In this document: one piece after another, positions 32,654-44,986 of the stretch
How the letters are laid out: each line of letters opens with the position of its first letter
How positions within the stretch are numbered: the first letter of the stretch is position 1
Made by a program: the position numbers and the translations under genes
DNA from: Calcarisporiella thermophila CBS 279.70
Taxonomy: Eukaryota > Calcarisporiellomycota
DNA length: 64,000 nt
Assembly (NCBI RefSeq): GCF_041956535.1
Contig: NW_027192204.1
Coordinates: 304,530 to 368,529, forward strand
Reading direction: 5' to 3'
Notes under the pieces: model-generated
Databases searched by the model: none
The model's input: only the letters and a program-made list of their open reading frames with translations
Told to the model about the DNA's origin: nothing

Positions 32654-33800
32654 ATGAGCAAAGTTAAAATTCTTCATTCATTCTCCGAGTTCAATGATGC
32701 TATCAATCAAGCTTCTCCAGAGCAGCTTGTTGTCATTGCTTTCTCGGCAACATGGTGTGGTCCCTGTAAGGTTATGAAGCCCGTTTTCGACTCGTTTTCG
32801 ATCAAATACCCTAGCGTTAGTTTTGCAAAGGTAACCTCTTGCCGTAGAGTTTCCGGCCACGATCTGTGCGTTGAATGCGTTTTCGCTATCGTTCATTAAC
32901 TAGGTTGATGTCGATGAAGTACAACAAGCTGCTCAGGCAGCTGGTGTGACATCGATGCCCACGTACCAATTCTACAAGGGAGGTAGGAAGATCGACGAAA
33001 TGAAAGGGGCAAACGGTCCTCAGCTAGAGGCCCTTTTGAAACAACATTCGGGATCCGCTGTTGCAGAGGGATCAAACTATGGCATTACCGGATATGTAAG
33101 CCATTTTTGAGCGCTGCGTTGGCAGCTTATTTAAGCCAAACTGACCGTATTGGCTTCCATATGCTAGAGTGATCTTACTCAGTATGTAACCCTTAATCAA
33201 CTCGATTGTCTTAACCAGCAGCAGGATCACTCGGTCCGTAATATCTTTGTACGCGGCCCTAATTATCTCGAAAGCGATGTCGACGAACAACTCATTGTTG
33301 TGGTGCCTTTCAATCAAGCCGTTCGACTACACTCGATCAAGTTTGTTGGGTCAGGCCCACAGGCCCCCAAAACTGTAAAACTGTATGTCAACCGGTACAC
33401 GCTTGGTTTCGACGAGGCGGAAAGTGTCGAGCCAACACAGGTGCTTGAGTTAACCGAGCGAGACTTCCAGGAGGATGAAGTGACTCCATTACGGTTCGTA
33501 AAATTCCAAAATGTGAACAGTATTGTGGTGAGTATCCCCTGGGGTTCTGGATCGAACCAAGTCTAGAATATACTAATTTCGTGCGGATCGTAGCTATTCA
33601 TCGAGGATAACCAGGGTGACGAGGAGACAACTAAACTCGAACAGCTTGTATTTATTGGGTATGTAGAAAGGAACTCCTGACTATTATCTATTGTTTGCTT
33701 TCCTCTCAGGCACTTATTGAAATATTTTATGCATAACAGAACTCCGGCGGAGAAAGTAGATATAGGCAATCTAAAGAAACTAGACGAGCAAGATGGTTAG
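32654..33800 (+). CDS. txl1: Thioredoxin-like protein with PITH domain, TXNL1/Txl1 (284 aa)
   Basis: Redox protein that associates with the 26S proteasome through its PITH domain. Five exons (32654-32830, 32904-33095, 33168-33527, 33594-33658 and 33740-33800) give 284 aa against about 289 in human. The thioredoxin fold (1-105) has the active site ATWCGPCK and the cis-Pro segment SMPTYQFYKGG. The PITH domain begins at YVTLNQLDCLNQQ and has the conserved DEQLIVVVPFNQAVRLHSIKF run and FVKFQNVNSIVLFIEDNQG. The ATG at 32654 (ACCATGAGC context) is preferred to the in-frame GTG at 32645. The stop overlaps the ATG of a possible downstream small frame. Confidence 0.95.
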
Positions 33801-34112
33801 AAAAATTGGCGTCGATTGTTCCATTGCTTCTATTTTTTATCACAATAAAGCTAATGCCAAAATTCTCACGTCAATAAAGCTACTATGGCAACTAAACATT
33901 AATATCTACGGCAGTCGAATTACCCGTGATGGCGAGGTAATATACTAGATAACCGTGCAATCCAGCACATATTGGTAAATTAGGATTGTTTTGAACAGTA
34001 GGCTCAGATTGAATCTAGTATCAAACACCTGATGAACTTGCCACGTATGCGGACTCGAGCACTAATATCTTCACGGGTGGATGTCAGCGAGATGCTGGAA
34101 AAGACTCGGTGA
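33793..34112 (+). CDS. Possible small gene overlapping the txl1 stop (82 aa)
   Basis: Tentative. An ATG inside the last two codons of txl1 (in ATGGTTAG) opens a frame to 33936. A GTAATA donor and a CTCAG acceptor then join to 34008-34112, giving 82 aa. The second exon (LMNLPRMRTRALISSRVDV) looks protein-like. The first part may instead be txl1 3' UTR, with the true first exon elsewhere. I do not recognise the product. The frame could be chance, as no homology could be tested. Confidence 0.3.
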
Positions 34113-34736
34113 AGTAGGATGCTCTACTTTGCCATGAATAATCTGAGGCATTGTAGGGCTTCACTGCTTATTCAAAGGTCCTCTTAAATATAGCAGGGTG
34201 ACACCTCCATCTTTGTAGAAGCAACATCTCGATGGGATTGGGGCCTCGTCCACGGGGCTGAAATCTCCAGTCGCCTGCTTAGGCAGGATTCTTCGGTAGA
34301 ACCAAACAAAAAATAAGCGGTTTATGCGAAGGGATCAGGCCACCGAAGCTAATCGATGGAATTTAACCGGTCGATTGGGCCATAGTTTAATAGATCGAAA
34401 CTCGCCCGGCCACGGCCATTTACAAAGAGGAAGATAGCATGGTCATATGGCAAGGGTGTACCACGCCGTGTTAGAGTTGGGAAGGAAGAGCGCCCCGGTG
34501 TCCTATGTCGTGCTTCCTGAGTCTTTTTCGGTGACCATACGACCATTTCGAATTTGTCCAGTTTTTCCCACCAAGCCTGCCTTTTACGGTCAATAGTTAA
34601 TAATTCACAATTAGCGTTTGCCCTAGACATTCGCCAATTATTAATCACACGAGCTTGGCGGGATATATATAGGGTCCAAATCCACAAGAAACCCTAAAAT
34701 TACAACAGCAGCTATTACCATTGTCTCTCATTTAAT
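34113..34736. other. Intergenic, promoter of the dioxygenase gene
   Basis: About 620 bp. A TATATATAGG element about 65 bp upstream of the dioxygenase ATG is a likely TATA box. A 112-codon minus-strand frame (34349-34687) lies across this promoter and is not supported. Confidence 0.5.
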
Positions 34737-35108
34737 ATGGCGTTACCAGAGAATTTTATGGATCCCATCTTCCATTACGATGTCCATGTCTACTTCACAG
34801 ACCAGACTCAACCCCAAGCAGCAAAACTACGCGAGCGCCTGATAAAGACATTCCCTCGTTTGCGCGTTTTTGATCTCGTCCCCCGTCCAGTGGGACCCCA
34901 CTCCCTGCCCATGTTCGAGGCACACCTCCTGTCGCCCAAAGAGTTCGTCGAGGTAGTGACATGGTTAAGCTTCAATAGGGGAGAGCTCTCCATTCTAGTG
35001 CACCCTAAAACTCATAATGAAACCAACCATGACTCACGATTAAATCACTCTGACCGCACAATATGGCTGGGAGAGCCGCAACAGATGAGGTTGGAAATAT
35101 TCATGTAG
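34737..35108 (+). CDS. DOPA 4,5-dioxygenase-family extradiol dioxygenase (123 aa)
   Basis: Small non-haem iron enzyme related to fungal DOPA 4,5-dioxygenase, which opens the catechol ring of L-DOPA in betalain-type pigment synthesis. Many fungal members have unknown substrates. Single exon, 123 aa. The candidate metal and catalytic histidines lie in YDVHVYF, GPHSLPMFEAHL, SILVHPKT and the N-H-S-D-R-T-I-W-L-G-E-P segment, in family order. No signal peptide, so it is presumably cytosolic. Neighbours do not suggest a pathway. Confidence 0.9.
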   Translation: MALPENFMDPIFHYDVHVYFTDQTQPQAAKLRERLIKTFPRLRVFDLVPRPVGPHSLPMFEAHLLSPKEFVEVVTWLSFNRGELSILVHPKTHNETNHDSRLNHSDRTIWLGEPQQMRLEIFM

Positions 35109-35412
35109 TCAGCAACCTGTGCACTTTGTAAGAATATTAAATATTTTCGGTGGAAGACATTTTTCCCCATATAATCTTGTAGCAATAGGGGAGAAGTCCC
35201 ATTTGTTTCCACGCTGTATTTGATAAAGGGAGAATATTTATAAAAGATAAAAGTGACAAAAAAAACGATAAAAAGAATACAATATACACAAGAAAGGGGC
35301 ATAGATAAACAAGCCCGGTTACACCCAATTCCATCACACACTCCGTATACTCAAAAATAATAATAAAATATTAAAACTCTAAAATATAGTATATAGATGG
35401 CCCAAAAGTATA
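35109..35412. other. Convergent intergenic spacer
   Basis: About 300 bp of AT-rich sequence between the dioxygenase stop and the stop of the next minus-strand gene. Nothing recognised. Confidence 0.5.
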
Positions 35413-37067
35413 CTAGACTCCGAAATTCAAGTTCACATCCTTTTGCGGGATCTGCCCAAAGAGCCATTCTCGTTCGTCGACAGACTTGGCAGCTCGCTTG
35501 GCGGCCAAGATGTGAGGGGCAATAAATTTGCCGTCACTTGCACAGTCTTCCTCCTCATCCTCCTCGTCGTCCTCAACTTCATAACGCCGCGACTTCTCTT
35601 CTCCTCCACTCTCTGTTTTCTCACCGGGGGTGGGCCGTTTCTTAGGGCTCCTTCGCCGCGAGCCTCGTGAGATCCCCACATGGCTATGGCTTAAAATCTC
35701 CATAACCTCCTTTTCCTTCTTGACGTCTTCCTCGTCAACGGCTTTTGCCTTCGGTTGAGGCCAGAGGATGGTTATGGGCATTGAGGTAGCATAGACCGAG
35801 ATTTTTATGTCTGCTGCGAATGGAAATACACATGGGGTCAATACAGTCCATAATATGGGAAAAGTCCCTGGAATTCTTGCTATGGGTACCTTCTTCCTCC
35901 CCGGGCTCCTCTTCGGCATCATCCTCGTCCTCAGCTTGGTCTTCCTCCAGACCGTACCTCTTTCTTTTTTCTACGCCTTCCCCCTCTCTTGTCCGTAACT
36001 CTTCGTCCAGCACAAACAGTTCCTCCGCCTCCTCTCCACCCTCTGGTTGCTTTGCTCCCTCTCTAACCTCCTCAACCGGCTTTTGATCCCTCTCGGTAAA
36101 TTCGGCACCATCAGCGGCCGCTGCTTCCTCTTCCGGCCTCTCCTCAATTATTGTCGACAATCCCCCAATGCTTGTCTCTTCTTCTCTTGCCCCTTTTGCT
36201 TCCACAGTATCATTGGGTAGAGAGGATGGGTGCTCTTGAGGGGTAAAAGCTTGCAGCAGCTCGGTTTCTCCAGTCATGCTTGGTTGACTTCTCACAGCCT
36301 GCACATCTGCATCCAAATTCAAGCTCATCCGACGTGGAACGCTACCGAAAGGGGGACCGTTCTCTAGAGTCTCTCCTGGCGATCCTAAAGATATGCCATT
36401 GCGGGGGCTTGCGTTTTCCAGTGAAGACGTCACACGGGCCGTATGGTTCATTTCGCTTGTGCCAGGCTCAGATGTATTTGAAGTAAAGGCATCATAGGCG
36501 GGAGGAACGGCGCTAGCTAGCTGACACACCTTTTCCCACAACGCATCTCGCTCCTGCCTGGCACGCCGGTGCCATTCCTGTAGCCTTTTTCGCTGTTCTT
36601 TAGTGTACCGAGCAATGAGTTCTTCGGTTCGCCGCGTTTCAAGCTCAAAAGCATTGGTAAGGGATTTCTCAAGATATTCGTAAGTAGCTGATAGGTCAAG
36701 CGATGAAGCTGATTGTATATTAGGGAGATCGGGAGGAGAGGGGATTGTTGCGGTAGTAGTATCATAAAGTATGAGTTGGTATGTAATTGAGTACTTGCTA
36801 TCATTTTTCGCATTCTCAATGGAATCTTTCGACTAATTAGTAAAAAAAAATAGCTCGTCATGCTAACGGAAGTTACAATTACTGGATGTTCATTAAAACA
36901 ATTACCAATAATCCACTCTCAATGGACACTAGTCCATCCACAGGTGAAACTTGCGATGTATTGTTCAACTTCTGATCGATTCTTGAGTCCCGACAGAAAG
37001 TGCACACTTTCGTATTACAATTAAGACATCGGAGCATTACCCAATGTTCTGATGACGATGTTAGCAT
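35413..37067 (-). CDS. Acidic protein with N-terminal zinc-binding-like motif and PRAS40-like C-terminal motifs (about 501 aa)
   Basis: Three exons (37067-36906, 36832-35890 and 35813-35413) give 501 aa. The last acceptor is a CAGCAG tandem, so one Ala may be optional. The N-terminus has C-L-N-C-N-T-K-V-C-T-F-C (paired Cys). A Lys/Arg/Glu coiled coil follows (EELIARYTKEQRKRLQEWHRRARQ), then a long acidic disordered region. Late in the protein come ELFVLDEEL, then SVYATSMPITILWP, then EWLFGQIPQKDVNLNF. These three resemble, in the same order, the LFVMDED, YAKSLPVSVPVW and VFGDLPRPRLN segments that I recall from animal PRAS40/AKT1S1, an mTORC1 regulator. That match is from memory and motif-level only. 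An upstream exon before 37067 is possible, because a good acceptor precedes the ATG. Confidence 0.65.
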
Positions 37068-37595
37068 CGGCCGGACTTCTGCAAGTGAGGGTACAGACTA
37101 CCAAAGGGAGGTTAAGTTAATCACTGTGTTATCCACTGACTGTAGAACCGTTCGCAACAAGAATTACCACTCGAATTCCTCCCATTCCGAGGTAGATTTT
37201 GTTTTCTTCACTTGCATGGATGTCTCGTGGATGTAGACGGATGTTGAGACATGGACATGCATACATAATCAGAAAAAAGAAGAATACAAAGAGAACGATT
37301 AGATGATGGGGGGAGGAGGGGGAAGGAGGCCAAGGAGTCCAATGGGATGGTGAGAACGATTGACTGTGAAAGAGAAATACGTCAAAAATGGTAACCGGAT
37401 TTTTGTTGTATAATTTCCACGTATTTTTTTCAGGCAAAAGATTAGCCAATGTAACTTAAGATGAATATAGGCCTCACTTAAGTTTTACACGTAGACAAGG
37501 AGTGAAATAAATCTACTAGCAAGCAATCTGCCGCCTCTCAGCGGGATTCCGTTGTATAATATAACAAAAATTTTCCCTTTTTTTATTCTATATAC
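37068..37595. other. Intergenic, possible unmodelled 5' exon of the minus-strand gene
   Basis: A pyrimidine-rich acceptor (ACTTGCAG) lies just upstream of the 37067 ATG, and a GTAATT donor sits about 90 nt further up. No start-containing exon with the right phase could be built. Nothing else is recognised. Confidence 0.4.
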
Positions 37596-38075
37596 CTAAA
37601 ACAACGTCAAATAACCTGTACCAAGTACCGACCCTGCTAACACTATATAAGCGCTCTTATAAACTCCAGGCACCGTCAGAGACCTTCCCGTATCCCATAC
37701 CAAATGCCGAATTCCATTGAGAGAGTGGAAGCAGAATGGGAAGGCCAACGCGAATTTGCCAGCAGTCTTCAAGCCAGCCGGAATCTGGGATGCCATCTCT
37801 GCAAGAGTTTCTGAGCTGATTTCAGCACCCACAAGGGGGCCAACTCCATAAGCGATGGCAACTCCGTAGAGACCAGTAGCGAGGGCTGCACCTGTAACAC
37901 GATGTGTGATGGATAATGTCCAAGTGAGTTGAGGTTTGTAGATCATCCATGGGGAGAGAGGGCGCTGCTTTTTCCTCTGCTCTGCCTCTGTGTGCAGGAC
38001 GCGGATACTGGGAGTAGCGCGTTGGAGAGCGGGAGTGAGTGTACCAAGACGAATTAGGGAGCGAGTAGCCAGCAT
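37596..38075 (-). CDS. SDH3: Succinate dehydrogenase cytochrome b subunit, SdhC (159 aa)
   Basis: Membrane anchor of mitochondrial complex II that binds haem b and ubiquinone. Intronless, 159 aa. The N-terminal 35 residues are basic and lack acidic residues up to the T-E-A cleavage region, fitting a mitochondrial presequence. The conserved block RPLSPWMIYKPQ, followed by SITHRVTGAALATG, carries the quinone-site Ser/Arg. FHSLNGIRHLVWD contains the haem-ligand histidine. Three membrane helices are visible. It shares a 344-bp divergent promoter with the Yippee gene. Confidence 0.96.
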   Translation of the reverse strand: MLATRSLIRLGTLTPALQRATPSIRVLHTEAEQRKKQRPLSPWMIYKPQLTWTLSITHRVTGAALATGLYGVAIAYGVGPLVGAEISSETLAEMASQIPAGLKTAGKFALAFPFCFHSLNGIRHLVWDTGRSLTVPGVYKSAYIVLAGSVLGTGYLTLF

Positions 38076-38419
38076 CCTGAGTAAAACCAGAAAAAATGAG
38101 CAAATAGGTCTGTATAGAATGGAAAGAGCAAGCGGATCGGAACACGGAAGAAGAATGCGGGCAAGACCCGATCACGCCCTCTATGCATAAAAGAGCCATG
38201 GCATCTAATTTTATTTCCTTACCTTTGGCAATTGTTTAAGTTGAGATTCGACCGGGGCAAGGAAAACAAGTGGAAGACCCGAGAGCTCGCGAAATGACGG
38301 AACGCCGGGTGGCTTATGCTAAAGCCCCAATCCCACCAATTTAAGAAAGCCCACGTGACGTGTAGGAAGGGCCTTAGTTTTTTCGCTCCCTAGAATTGCT
38401 TGCACTCAGCATTTTCGAC
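38076..38419. promoter_or_regulatory. Divergent SDH3/Yippee promoter with CACGTGAC
   Basis: A 344-bp spacer between two divergent start codons. CACGTG at 38352-38357, extended to CACGTGAC, matches the centromere-element-I/Cbf1-type site. It lies about 65 bp upstream of the Yippee ATG. Confidence 0.45.
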
Positions 38420-38923
38420 ATGGGGAAGGGTAAGAGCTTCTCGCCCTTGGTGATAATGATACGAGGTGAACGCTAATATAGCTCGCATTCTGTAGCATTC
38501 CCTGTATATTTAGAGGGTGATAGTATTTACACCTGCAACAAATGTCACACGCACCTCGCGGCTCACGAGGATATAATATCCAAGGTTCGTAGTATCAACC
38601 TCCCCCCTCCCTCCCCGCTTTTCTGTTTATTCTGTCATCTCATAAATATCTGCCTCATCTACTTGCTCCATTTTTAGTCCTTTCACGGGCGTCATGGTCG
38701 TGCCTATCTCTTCAATGCAGTAGCCAACCACACCGTCGGAACAATTGAAGATCGCATTTTAACCACAGGTGTCCATTCAGTTGCCGATATATATTGTAAA
38801 GTGTGTAATAATATGATTGGCTGGAAGTACATTCGGGCCTCGGAAGAGAGCCAAAAGTATAAAGAAGGAAAGTTCATAATAGAGAAAGCCCGGATTGTGA
38901 AGGAGAACAGCTGGGAGGATTGA
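38420..38923 (+). CDS. Yippee zinc-binding protein (114 aa)
   Basis: Member of the conserved Yippee/Moh1 family, small beta-fold zinc proteins related to cereblon and Mis18. In yeast the homologue functions with the GID ubiquitin ligase. Three exons (38420-38429, 38496-38584 and 38678-38923) give 114 aa. The first exon is only 10 nt (M-G-K plus one base) and was placed from its GTAAGA donor and the family start. The two zinc-binding Cys pairs are Y-T-C-N-K-C-H and I-Y-C-K-V-C-N. The conserved core [13 protein letters not shown] and the [13 protein letters not shown] end are present. Confidence 0.95.
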
Positions 38924-40386
38924 GGGAGATTTGACTTTCCTGCTAAAGCTTCGCATTATTATGTTGATTTTTCCACTCTTCTAGTTCTTTTTTTTTTCTT
39001 GACTTTTCTTTTTTATTCCTCCACGAGTGTATATAATAACTTTCAACTCCTCCAGTATTATATTGTTTGTTGTTTTTTGTTTCTTCTATTCGATCCTGCA
39101 CAGTTTCATTGCAAATACTTGCTTTTTCAGTGAATAAACCTAAGAATTTGTGTATTGTTCAATGGCTCCTATGGCTGCACTCGGTCGGCATATAGGAAGG
39201 GATGGAAGATACAGCGAAAGGGACCTAATTGAAAACAAATGCTATCCTTATTCTAGCTTGGTCGGGAGGTATTGCACTGTTTACGTGTTTACTCGATTAC
39301 ATCTTATTGAATGGATGACTAGAATAGACTCTGTTTATTATTTTATCGCGAATATTAAGATACTCCTCTACTACATGTCCAAGCCAAAAAAAACAAAAGG
39401 GAAAGAGAAGGGAAATATATAGCATTGAATAAATTGTTTTTGAGATGCAATAAACTACAGTGCTATGGAGTAGCGGAAAATACCGCCTTTTTTGTTAACT
39501 ATTAAAAGGAATGCAAATATGAACAATTGTCTTATTAGGGATATAAAGATATGTTGTTGCTCATTCAACCCAAAAAGGCCTTATTTAACTGGCATCATAG
39601 ACTTAGAGATTGCGTGGAATTCGAGAGATATAGCATCCATTCTGCACGAATTTCTGGCCGTTTGTAGGTTGGAAGGTGTGGACAACATACATAAGAGCAA
39701 GGTGTGTTTGGCCGTGAAGGAGCAATAGGGTAGGGCGTCGCACGCTGTGAAGGTGAGTTTGGACGGGTAGGTGAAACTGGATAGGGCCCGCGAAGCATTT
39801 TATATAGTCGTCTTTGAGAGGTCAGTAAAATAAGAGCACTTCGGTGGAATCGATAAAGAGTTGCAAAAAAATTCCACAGGTTAGGAAAATAAAAGAATAA
39901 AAACGGACGGTTGACTTTTCGCCTGAAGACTACAGCTATTTATAAGCATCTCTTTGTCAAATTGGTCTCGAAAGTAACAAACAAAACTGAGCCATCTATG
40001 CAAGAAAACAATGGAGCAACTTTGTGCGGGATTTGTTCACTTGCATCCGCCTGTTTTAATGGACTGATAGCTGCCAACTTTTTAATAACTTCCCGTTTTA
40101 TAAGGTGGTGGTGCACGTACGCCCAAAGATTGGCCTAGAAAAATTTTTAAGAGCTCCTAGATACCAGTGTTAGTATTTGGAATTTAATCAGGGGGTAATA
40201 ATATTTATATATATCCTACACTGTCACTTATTCGGAATGAGCGCCATATTTTGAAGGGAAAAAAAAAATGCTAAGAGAAACAGAGAGTTTATTTTATTAA
40301 AAGGCAATCGCGAAGATATGGCTAGAGTTCGATATTTAAAAGTCACTGTGCTGATGAGTTAATAGTCTTAATAATGTTGTTGCAGA
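38924..40386. other. Long intergenic region, no gene supported
   Basis: About 1.46 kb. Plus-strand frames at 39150-39422, 39492-39728 and 39911-40138 have no recognisable features. A short imperfect direct repeat of about 45 bp occurs around 39700-39785. The 3' part has TATATATATCC near 40210. Confidence 0.5.
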
Positions 40387-40755
40387 ATGCTTCTCTGCTC
40401 TAGTTTTTACTTTATCCTAGTGCTTCTCTTTTCGCCGCTGATTCAATGCCAGGACCCAGCTCCCAAACAGCTCATGGTCCCCTCCATTTACGCTTCCACC
40501 CAAGCCAATGCTGCTTCTGCCCTGATCTACGAGGCGCTTTTCGCCAAACCCAGGCCGCCTCTTTCGCAAATAGCACCGCGGTTGCGCGGTGCTATCTTGG
40601 CCGCCATCTTCACTCTCCGGCAGGCTGACATGCGGATCGGCAAGGGAGCGGAGAAGGGGTGGAGCTCCGGCATGAATGCTGCATTGGTGGAGGTGCAGGC
40701 TGCCGAAAGGGCAGTGGAGGCGGTTCGATTTGCTCTGAGCTCATATCAAGACTAG
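40387..40755 (+). CDS. Small secreted protein, cysteine-free (122 aa)
   Basis: Single exon, 122 aa. The first 22 residues (MLLCSSFYFILVLLFSPLIQC) form a classical signal peptide. The mature part has no Cys and is Ala-rich and helical (LRGAILAAIFTLRQADMR; ALVEVQAAERAVEAVRF). It may fold as a helical bundle. No family is recognised. A role outside the cell (wall, hydrophobin-like or effector-like) is possible but not shown. It stands alone in a gene-poor stretch. Confidence 0.6.
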   Translation: MLLCSSFYFILVLLFSPLIQCQDPAPKQLMVPSIYASTQANAASALIYEALFAKPRPPLSQIAPRLRGAILAAIFTLRQADMRIGKGAEKGWSSGMNAALVEVQAAERAVEAVRFALSSYQD

Positions 40756-41233
40756 GAACGCCGTTGTAGCGTTAGCATGGTTGGCGATTTTTACATATTT
40801 GTTGGGACATAAGTGTGCTTGCATCCACCCCCATTTTCTCTATGCACACGGCGTTCCGCTTCATCTCGTTGATTCGGACGTTGTATCTCACCAATTTATG
40901 CAATCTTGCGAAATAATAAAGCAAAATGGACAGCTACCATAAGGAGAAGATGGGGTATCCTTATTCGGCTTAAATGGAATCGATTCATACATCTCTGGAT
41001 GCAGTGCGGGCCTTTCGCATGAGGTATCATAATTACCTTTTGCTCTCTTGTCCACCCATACTATGGGGAACCTACGCAAGTCCCGAAGTAGGCCAAGAAA
41101 ATAATGGAAAAAAGATACGCCTACGGTTCAAAATGGAGAGTTTTATTTTGTTTGATATATACAGTTCGAAGATCTACATTTTCAAAAGGAAAATAAAAAA
41201 TAAAAAATAAAATAAAATAACAATAAAAAAAAT
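40756..41233. other. Convergent intergenic region
   Basis: About 480 bp. A simple A-rich tract (AAATA/AAAATA units) at about 41190-41230 lies just past the Dus2 stop. Nothing else is recognised. Confidence 0.5.
41190..41230. repeat. A-rich simple repeat (AAATA units)
   Basis: Several consecutive AAAATA/AAATAA units form low-complexity sequence in the 3' flank of the Dus2 gene. Confidence 0.7.
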
Positions 41234-43171
<1,938 letters not shown>

Positions 43172-43970
43172 ATGGACGATGAATTAGAAGCCATCAGAGC
43201 GAGACGACTCGCGGAACTGCAAAATATGCAGGGAGTAGGTGTTTGCTTTCTACACAGCGCTAGCGGCGATATGTCCATTAATCTTTTTATTCTTGGTATT
43301 TTTGAATTGAACATTAGCAGGCCCGTCCCGGTGGCAACCCAGGAGCACCCAACTCACAAGGCGGGGACGATGCGGAGAAAAAACGGTCAGTTTAGTTTTC
43401 AGTCTTCCCAGGGAAAGTTTTATTCATTTAATTAACCCAATGCTGATTTAGTCAAATGGAGGAAATGCGACAGACTATGGTAGATTCGATAGTGAATTTT
43501 GGAGAATCGCTGTAGGATAATATTAGTGACCTTAATTCTCTCTATTATAATTACAGCTTATTCAGATTCTAGATAATGAGGCGCGTGAAAGACGTAGATA
43601 TTTGCTCTTCCTTGCTCCATTCTCTCTATTCTATGTATTAACGCATTTCTTTCGAATCTGTTTCATAGTCGGTCGGATTCAAATGGTCAAGGCTGATAAA
43701 GCTCGCGCTGTCGAGGATCTCCTTATTCGCATGGCTCAAACTGGCCAGCTTCGGGGCAAAGTGAATGAGTCGCAGCTCATCGACTTGCTTCAGCAGATTA
43801 ATGACCAGCAGCATAAAAGCCAAACTAACAAGATTGTCGTAAGTATCCTGTTACTACTGTACACTTGGCCTGTTACGCGCATTTACATTATTTTCTTCTT
43901 TCTCTCTCTGTACTTGGGATAGTATAATCGTCGGAGATTCGATGACGATGAGGATGAATTCGATCTGTAG
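43172..43970 (+). CDS. PDCD5: PDCD5/TFAR19 DNA-binding homologue (140 aa)
   Basis: Small conserved helical-bundle protein, promoting apoptosis in animals and conserved from archaea (yeast Ymr074c). Six exons (43172-43234, 43321-43385, 43452-43491, 43557-43593, 43669-43838 and 43923-43970) give 140 aa. The N-terminal helix (DELEAIRARRLAELQ) is followed by a Gly/Pro/Asn-rich linker. The core is MVDSILIQILDNEARERL, then KADKARAVEDLLIRMAQTGQL. The tail has YNRRRF followed by the usual acidic end DDDEDEFD. Exons 3 and 4 are only 40 and 37 nt. Confidence 0.95.
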
Positions 43971-44986
43971 TTATCTCTGCTCTTTTTATTTTCCAGTATA
44001 CTCTTAATGAACTTTGGTCCTCTATTTCGGATTGTTATTTTTTTTTTCATCTAATATCATGCCTGACATCTTTTATCTTCCATCTCTTAATGCGAAGAAA
44101 ATGTTACCAACGGAGGTAGTCAGAGCTTAAGTCCTTACTGGATTGATATGTTGCCGCATTGCAATATATGATCAACTCCGTAAAGAAATCAGCTTTATCT
44201 CTCAAGCAGGAGAAAAATGTCTTTTGCTTTCAAAACAATGAACACATGCTCCTGGTAGAATTAGTTCATCGTTCTGCAAAACAAAACAATCTGTTTCAGA
44301 TATTTCGCTCTTGCAAGTGTATTTAGAACCGACATTGTGTATCAAAAGCAACGTATGTTCTGATAGCCTTGCGATGTGGTAAAGAACAACACCCAGTTGG
44401 CTTTGACCCACTGCGTATTTATAGTGTAAATATTTGGAGTGGCTTAGAATGCTTGAGCATGTCCACCTGTTTTTGTTCACGAGAGGTAGAGGTCGAAATT
44501 CCATACAATTCTTTCCACGTTATTTATTGTATATTTAATGTCTTAACAACACGGTGAAGAGTAAATTATGCTAGGTCATTTGGGAAAATGAAGGGATTTC
44601 ATGTTACTAAATAAATCTACAAACGTAATAATAATAGAATAAAGAGAAAAAATAAAAAAAAAAGAGTATCCTAGGGCAGATCGTAAAACTATCCGTGATA
44701 TATATAATTATATATATAGTAGAAAGAAACGAAAGTATTGATGACATAGGTGGGAGGAGGGGTGAAAGGGAAGAAATACTAAGATAGGAAGGGGACTCTC
44801 ACATAATACAACATGAAGGAAGGAAGTTAGGAAGGGAGGGGAAAATAAAAAACAGGGGTGAAGAAGTAACAAAAATTCGATTAGACTATAAAGTTATCTA
44901 TTTCCGGTACAAGTAAACATGGAAGGTATCGCATTTCAATATTATATATAATGAATAGAAAAGCAGAGATATAGTTACTAAGATAA
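43971..44986. other. Convergent intergenic region
   Basis: About 1 kb between the PDCD5 and Spt23-like stop codons, very AT-rich in its second half. A palindromic ATATATATAATTATATATAT-type stretch lies at about 44698-44719. The frame at 44202-44504 minus is not supported. Confidence 0.5.

Noticed and set aside
34349-34687. 112-codon minus-strand frame
   Set aside because: It lies over the dioxygenase promoter and TATA box, has no family resemblance and no splice partners.
39150-39422. 90-codon plus-strand frame in the long intergenic region
   Set aside because: No recognisable features. It ends in a Lys-rich low-complexity tail typical of AT-rich chance frames.
44202-44504. 100-codon minus-strand frame
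   Set aside because: Located in a convergent intergenic region. The composition is unremarkable and nothing supports translation.
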